This document shows, piece by piece, positions 60,101-64,000 of a stretch of 64,000 nucleotides of DNA. Below the pieces are notes generated by a model, which had not been told where the DNA came from, searched no databases, and was given only the letters and a program-made list of their open reading frames with translations. Within the stretch, counting starts at the first letter, position 1. Each line of letters begins with the position of its first letter. The stretch comes from Catonia carolina. Its lineage: Eukaryota; Arthropoda; Insecta; Hemiptera; Achilidae. The position numbers were made by a program, and so were the translations under genes. The stretch lies in the NCBI GenBank assembly GCA_035578175.1, contig JAQMRL010000003.1, positions 54,296,672 through 54,360,671 of the forward strand, written 5' to 3'.

Positions 60101-62595
60101 TCCATTGTTTTGTGCTACCCATTCAAGAATAACAAGTTTCTCATTTGAAATATCAACAGTACCATAGCATATAGTACTATCAATAAAGTACCTAATTTCA
60201 AATTTTTACATATTTTTTTTTAACTTTTTTACAATAGGAAATCAGTCTTTGACTAATAGGTTATTTGAATCTAAATTTTCAAAATGACATTTTGAAAATT
60301 TAGATTAAAGATTGAAATTTTGATGTATAATATTCAAAAGTTTTGCCCATTGGCTTAACGATTAATATTTGTAGATATTCACTTTTTTGATTGGGTATAT
60401 CATCTTCTTTATCCCTCCCAAGTTTTTTCGGGCCGGGCCCAATTCAACTTCTCTCCAACTCTTTTTATCACTGAACCATCTCTCCTCCATTGCTTTTTTG
60501 GCATCACATCTTTTTTGTCAGTCTTCTCTTCTCTATCCTACTGACATGACCAAACTATCTCAGCTTTGTCTGTCCAACCCTCTTTAACAGGCTGTCCATT
60601 TCCAGTTGTTCCCTAATTACATAATCTTATTCTATCCCTTCCTTAGAAGGAATAGGGATGTTGGAGATATATGTATTATTATTATAAAATATATATATAT
60701 GTCTTAAAATACCGGCTGTCCCACGAAAAAAATACGCATTTGACTTTCTAATACTTGCTCATTTCTCCATCGATCATTTTGATACTTTACACACTTTTTA
60801 ATGAAGGTACCAAAAATATTCTGTAAAAATTACTTCTTGCTGATGTTTGAAGAAACAGCTTTTGGAGAAGCTTATGAAGGAATGAGCAAGTATTAGAAAA
60901 TCAAATGCATATATCTCTTCATGGGACACCCGGTGTACAGTAAAAATCACCAGTAATATGGTAGACAGTAACCAATGCTCTGTAGCACTTTTGTGTATTT
61001 TATACACATCTTCAGTTGTAATTAACTACCTAAATAAAATGTTTGCTAAAATAATATTTATCTAAATATGCCAACCAGAGCTTATTATATTATACATTTT
61101 AATTTTAGCGTATTTAAATACTATTTTATGCTTGAACAAGTTCATGCAGCTTCTTACGCTTGTGTTGACTGTACAATCCATAAACATCTAGCAGCTTGAT
61201 TGTCTCTATATAGTCATGCTGATGGAATCCTTCTCTGTGCCTTTTCACAGATCTTCCGATCTCCTTCAGAACTGTTTTTCTGCCCTTAAGTATCAATAAT
61301 ACAGAGTGATTTTTTAGTCCATTTACTGAATTGTTAAAGGTTGGTAATTTTTTTCTAATAAAGGGAAATTTTGTTTTGTGACATGAAGTTGGTAACCCTA
61401 CTCAACCAGTATAGATACGGCAGTGTGAGTTGATTCTCCTTGTGCTGTATTAAATTTTGTGCCGTTTCCGGTCGTGTTACGAACAGAATGTCTTTTACCC
61501 TAGAACAAAGGGTTTTCATTCTTGAACAAAATATTGTTACAAAATCGTACGCGAGTGCAAAAGAATCATTTCAAATGAAATTTGTTGATGTTCCTCCACC
61601 AGAAAAAAATTTCAATTTCTAGGTTAACAAACCGATTTCGAGAGACAGGTAGTTTTTGCGACAGAAAACGTAGTGATTGACCAACTCTCTTGACAGATGA
61701 TGTTTTAGAGAATGTGAAAACAAGATTCCTCAATTCTCTTCGGAAAAGTTTAAGAAAACTTTCCTCCCAAGTTGATTTGTCATATTCGAGTGTTCAGAAA
61801 GCTGCTAAGAAATTTAAATTGTATCCATATCGCGTACGATTAGTCCAAGAGCTTCAGCCTCCAAATTTAAACAAGCGATTGTTCTAAAGTAAAAAACATT
61901 ATTTTCGTAACACGACCGGAAACGGCACAACATTTTACACAGCTCAAGGAGAATCAACTCACACTGCCGTATCTTGACCGTTGAGTAGGGCTACCCACTT
62001 CGTGTCACAAAACTAAATTTCCCCTTCTTAGAAAAAAATCACCAGACATTAACAATTGGGTAACAGGACTAAAAAATCACTCTGTAGAATTATGTTCCTG
62101 ATGTACCTAGGTGTTTTATTTTGGAAGCACTGGATAATGTTAATATTTTTAGTTTGGTAAAACACCACAGTTGGATCTCATAGGTTCATGCTGGTTTCAG
62201 GATCTGCCCATATTAGAGCAGGTTATTGCTCACCGACACTTTTGAATTTCTTCTTAACAACTATTTCATTTTTTTTATTATTGATGCCAAGCTTTTCTCT
62301 TTTTTCCATTTGCTCTTGGTGTTTTTCCCATCTGAGTTTAATATCTAGTGCCATATCCAGATATTCTTTACAATTTGATAAAATTTTGTTATATTTAATT
62401 AATATTGAAATCAGTTTTTATCGTGCCATTTAGTTACTAACTGTTTTTATTATGTTTTTAGCAAATACTTTACATTTATTTGAGCAGAATAACATAGAAA
62501 TAATAGGATCAGATATATTTTTTGAAATCGTTGAACCAGATGAATTAAGATATACATACAGAGCAAGACCTGCTAAAGATTTTGGTGTTTCATTT
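57094..62595 (+). CDS. PRADC1: PRADC1, protease-associated-domain secreted glycoprotein (exons 1-2, partial)
   Basis: PRADC1 (PAP21) is a small secreted protein consisting mainly of a protease-associated domain. Exon 1 is 57094-57175 and exon 2 is 62462-62595, joined across a 5.3 kb intron in phase 1. The product starts with a hydrophobic signal peptide (about 27 residues, rich in I/L, ending ETGDSG). Exon 2 encodes SDIFFEIVEPDELRYTYRA and RPAKDFGVSF, matching the DYLYFQVLSPGDIRYIFTA and TPAKDFGGIF of human PRADC1. The second exon ends at GTAAGT (62596); the rest of the PA domain is not in the window. Confidence 0.85.
58270..59275 (-). mobile_element. piggyBac element, internally deleted, in PRADC1 intron 1
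   Basis: TTAA duplicated on both sides bounds terminal repeats CCCTAGAAAGCTAATG and CATTAGCTTTCTAGGG. On the minus strand broken frames read IETYNATKGAVDSLDQM (a piggyBac block: Y..TKGGVDTxDQM) and end with a Cys-rich domain: CKICPSAKSRMTSVYC, CRACNKPICAEHRAKCC. The N-terminal DDD half is missing, so it is non-autonomous, but both ends look intact. Confidence 0.93.
58438..58668 (-). pseudogene. piggyBac transposase C-terminal Cys-rich domain
   Basis: The final 76 codons of the transposase remain open and contain eight cysteines plus His in the RING/PHD-like arrangement used by piggyBac to bind its ends. Upstream frames contain stops, so no full protein is made. Confidence 0.85.
59490..59880. 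mobile_element. piggyBac-type MITE (391 bp) in PRADC1 intron 1
   Basis: TTAA is duplicated on both sides (59486-59489 and 59881-59884). Perfect 13-base terminal inverted repeats CCCTTTCAGTGCC follow. No transposase; the 86-codon frame inside is incidental. The TIR differs from that of the neighbouring piggyBac at 58270 beyond CCCT, so it depends on another family member. Confidence 0.88.
60268..60306. repeat. Perfect 19-bp-arm palindrome
   Basis: Arms AATCTAAATTTTCAAAATG and CATTTTGAAAATTTAGATT are separated by one base. As RNA or single-stranded DNA it would form a near-continuous cruciform/hairpin. No poly-T context or gene end makes it a terminator; it lies in the PRADC1 intron. Confidence 0.85.
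60370..60640 (-). mobile_element. LINE C-terminal fragment in PRADC1 intron 1
   Basis: On the minus strand a broken frame reads VGQTKLR, FGHVSRIEKRRLTKKM and GPGPKKLGRD-like, the LRWFGHVxRMExxRLPKKx end of RTE/jockey-like LINEs. Antisense to PRADC1. Confidence 0.6.
60712..60935. mobile_element. MITE with 50-bp inverted ends in PRADC1 intron 1
   Basis: TA flanks a 224-base element whose left end CCGGCTGTCCCACGAA and sub-terminal TTTCTAATACTTGCTCATT reappear, inverted, at the right end (CACCGGGTGTCCCATGAA; TTTCTAATACTTGCTCATT). No gene. Probably a Tc1/mariner-type MITE. Confidence 0.82.
61126..62220 (-). mobile_element. Jockey-like LINE relic, split by a mariner-like insertion
   Basis: On the minus strand the 5' side (62087-62220) reads TYEIQLWC and, after a shift, NINIIQCFQNKTPRYIRN. 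The 3' side (61126-61301) reads KGRKTVLKEIGRSVKRHREG, FHQHDYIETIKLLD and LHELVQA, then a stop. These match consecutive parts of the jockey-type C-terminus (YGIQLWGTAS..NIEILQRFQNKxLR..VRN ... EEIxRFAxKHExRLHxHxNxEAIQLLD). The intervening 783 bases are the mariner-like element at 61302-62084. Confidence 0.82.
61302..62084 (+). mobile_element. Tc1/mariner-like element, long TIRs, in PRADC1 intron 1
   Basis: TA is duplicated on both sides. Inverted repeats of about 180 bases begin CAGAGTGATTTTTTAGTC and continue through CACTGCCGTATC..GACC and GTTTCCGGTCGTGTTACGA. Between them a decayed N-terminal transposase frame reads MSFTLEQRVFILEQN, then TDDVLENVKTRFLNSLRKSL, RKLSSQVDLSYSSVQKAAKK and PYRVRLVQEL, the paired HTH DNA-binding region of this transposase group. 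The catalytic DDE half is deleted. Confidence 0.92.
62462..62595 (+). CDS. PRADC1: PRADC1 exon 2
   Basis: Acceptor TATGTTTTTAG, donor GTAAGT, 134 bases. Codes for the first strands of the protease-associated domain, including the family hallmark PAKDFG. Confidence 0.88.
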
Positions 62596-64000
62596 GTAAG
62601 TTTATGATTTTACTTTTTATATATTTTTAAACTAGTATTAAATTATATGAGCTTAATGTATTTAATGTACTTAGATTAATAGAAACACGTTTGATTATCT
62701 ATTTTTGTGAAGGTTGGTTATTATGTATTAATTTATTGTCTGTAAAATGTTCTGTTTACTCAAATGTGGTTGCTTGCATTAAATTTTAAATTATATTACT
62801 GTTTGTTTTATAGCTCTATAAATTTTGTCAACAGCATGCCATATCACAAATATGAAATGCTGTGCTTATAAATTACATTTACCAATTTTTGTACAAGATT
62901 GGGTGAATCTAACTTTTCTAGTTACACTGTGATAAGTTAATGATAATAATGTCGGAGTACACACTAATGCTTATAATGTGCTATGTGTACAGTCCCTGAT
63001 ATAGCATTAATTTAGTGCTGTGTAAATGAGTTATTATCTTTTAAAACTAATTTAACAACTGTTCTGAACATTGACGTTAAAAATATACGTAATATTTAAA
63101 TTTTTAGGTCATAGGACGCATTATTTGACTGTTTAAAAAATGGAACAAATGGCTTTTGCTTTTTTTTTTAGCAGATCCTTCAATGTCTATGAATAAAAAA
63201 CAAAAGGTTAGATTTGTATGTATGTATGTATGTTCAGGAGTATCTGCTTGGAGCTTGAAAACTTGTGCTTTTTGTCTGAATAAGCATAAGGTCATACTCT
63301 GAAACCATAATGTGTGTTTCATACGTATGTTCATGTGAAGCGTACGAATTAGTAATTTTATTTAAAGAATTTAATCGTATAACTTTTCGGCGTTTGAATG
63401 AAATGAAAAGGTTTCTTTTGTAAATTTCATCGTGGAAATTCCCAATGGAAGTATAAAATATTTTAAGAACTTGTAAAATTAAATAATAAAATTATGGCAA
63501 TTCAATTACTTACTAGTTCATTCTGTATTACTTAAGTCATACATTTACTCTTTTCTTATTGTTTTTTTTTTAACTTGTTTATGTATTTACTTCAGTAAAT
63601 GTATTACTGCATAACGTTTACGCAACAGTATAAAATTTTTTCACCATTCACTTAGATGTATTGTAATATCTAAGCCTAGGTTCGTTCAGGATTTGGGTAT
63701 AATAAATAATGAGCAGCTTTTCTTTAAACTTATAACAATTATTTATTCACACAATTAATATCAGAATTAGATTACTTATAAATACAATTAGATTACTTCA
63801 ATGAAATGAATTACAAGTCTTAAGCTTAAACTAAACTTGACTATAAATTGAGACACTGTCACCTAACAAACAGAACAATTGATTTACCTTTTCACATCCA
63901 CTTGCTGTTCCTGTATGCACACACACTATTAATATACTTCAGAACCGGTCCTGTAACAACACTTTCAAAACAGCCTGACAACATTAATCCCATTCACAGT
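62596..64000 (+). other. PRADC1 intron 2 (partial)
   Basis: AT-rich; no further PA-domain exon is visible up to the edge. It contains a short GTAT repeat near 63220 and poly-T tracts only. Confidence 0.5.

Noticed and set aside
1..64000. CRISPR arrays, toxin-antitoxin pairs, phage or viral integrations and bacterial-type operons.
   Set aside because: No regularly spaced repeats, no prokaryotic gene arrangement and no viral structural or replication gene was seen; all reverse transcriptases are of non-LTR retrotransposon type.

Overview
The window looks like nuclear DNA of an insect. It is very AT-rich, its genes have small GT-AG-bounded exons split by long introns, and it is packed with degraded transposons of types common in insects: RTE-like and jockey-like LINEs, tRNA-derived SINEs, mariner, pogo, piggyBac and Helitron. 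The order of insect cannot be read with confidence; the transposon mix and intron sizes would suit a hemimetabolous species such as a hemipteran (inference only).

Three host genes are recognisable and a fourth is probable. (1) At 3768-4167 (-) lies the first coding exon of an Nkx6 homeobox gene; its homeobox exons must lie left of the window, and positions 1-3767 are its first intron. (2) At 17998-18333 (-) is a likely 3'-terminal exon resembling the C-terminus of Elongator subunit ELP6. (3) At 42872-55761 (-) is a complete eight-exon gene for GAS8/DRC4, a subunit of the ciliary nexin-dynein regulatory complex; it can be assembled without a gap into a 477-residue product. (4) At 57094 onward (+) are the first two exons of PRADC1, a small secreted protease-associated-domain glycoprotein, whose remaining exons lie beyond 64000. 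GAS8 and PRADC1 are head to head; the roughly 1.3 kb between their ATGs holds an RFX X-box-like site next to a forkhead site, the usual regulatory signature of motile-cilium genes.

Layout: 1-4.4 kb is Nkx6 intron and exon; 4.4-42 kb is a gene-poor stretch filled with TE debris, including a Helitron with both ends (15.9-16.6 kb), two R1/I-type LINE tails (16.7 and 19.6 kb), several SINE families, a palindromic mariner (37.5-38.3 kb) and two pogo/Tigger-type elements (38.4-40.1 kb). 42.9-55.8 kb is GAS8, with recognisable TE insertions in all but one of its introns. 57.1-64 kb is the start of PRADC1, whose 5.3 kb first intron holds a piggyBac, a piggyBac-like MITE, another MITE, and a mariner-like element inserted inside a jockey LINE.

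No operon, CRISPR array, functional tRNA/rRNA or other prokaryote-like system is present. The most interesting signals are transposon biology (nested insertions, foldback structure, LINE-SINE tail sharing), the cilium-type promoter, and a strongly over-represented palindrome TAGGCCTA that is common in the first 44 kb and apparently absent from the last 20 kb.
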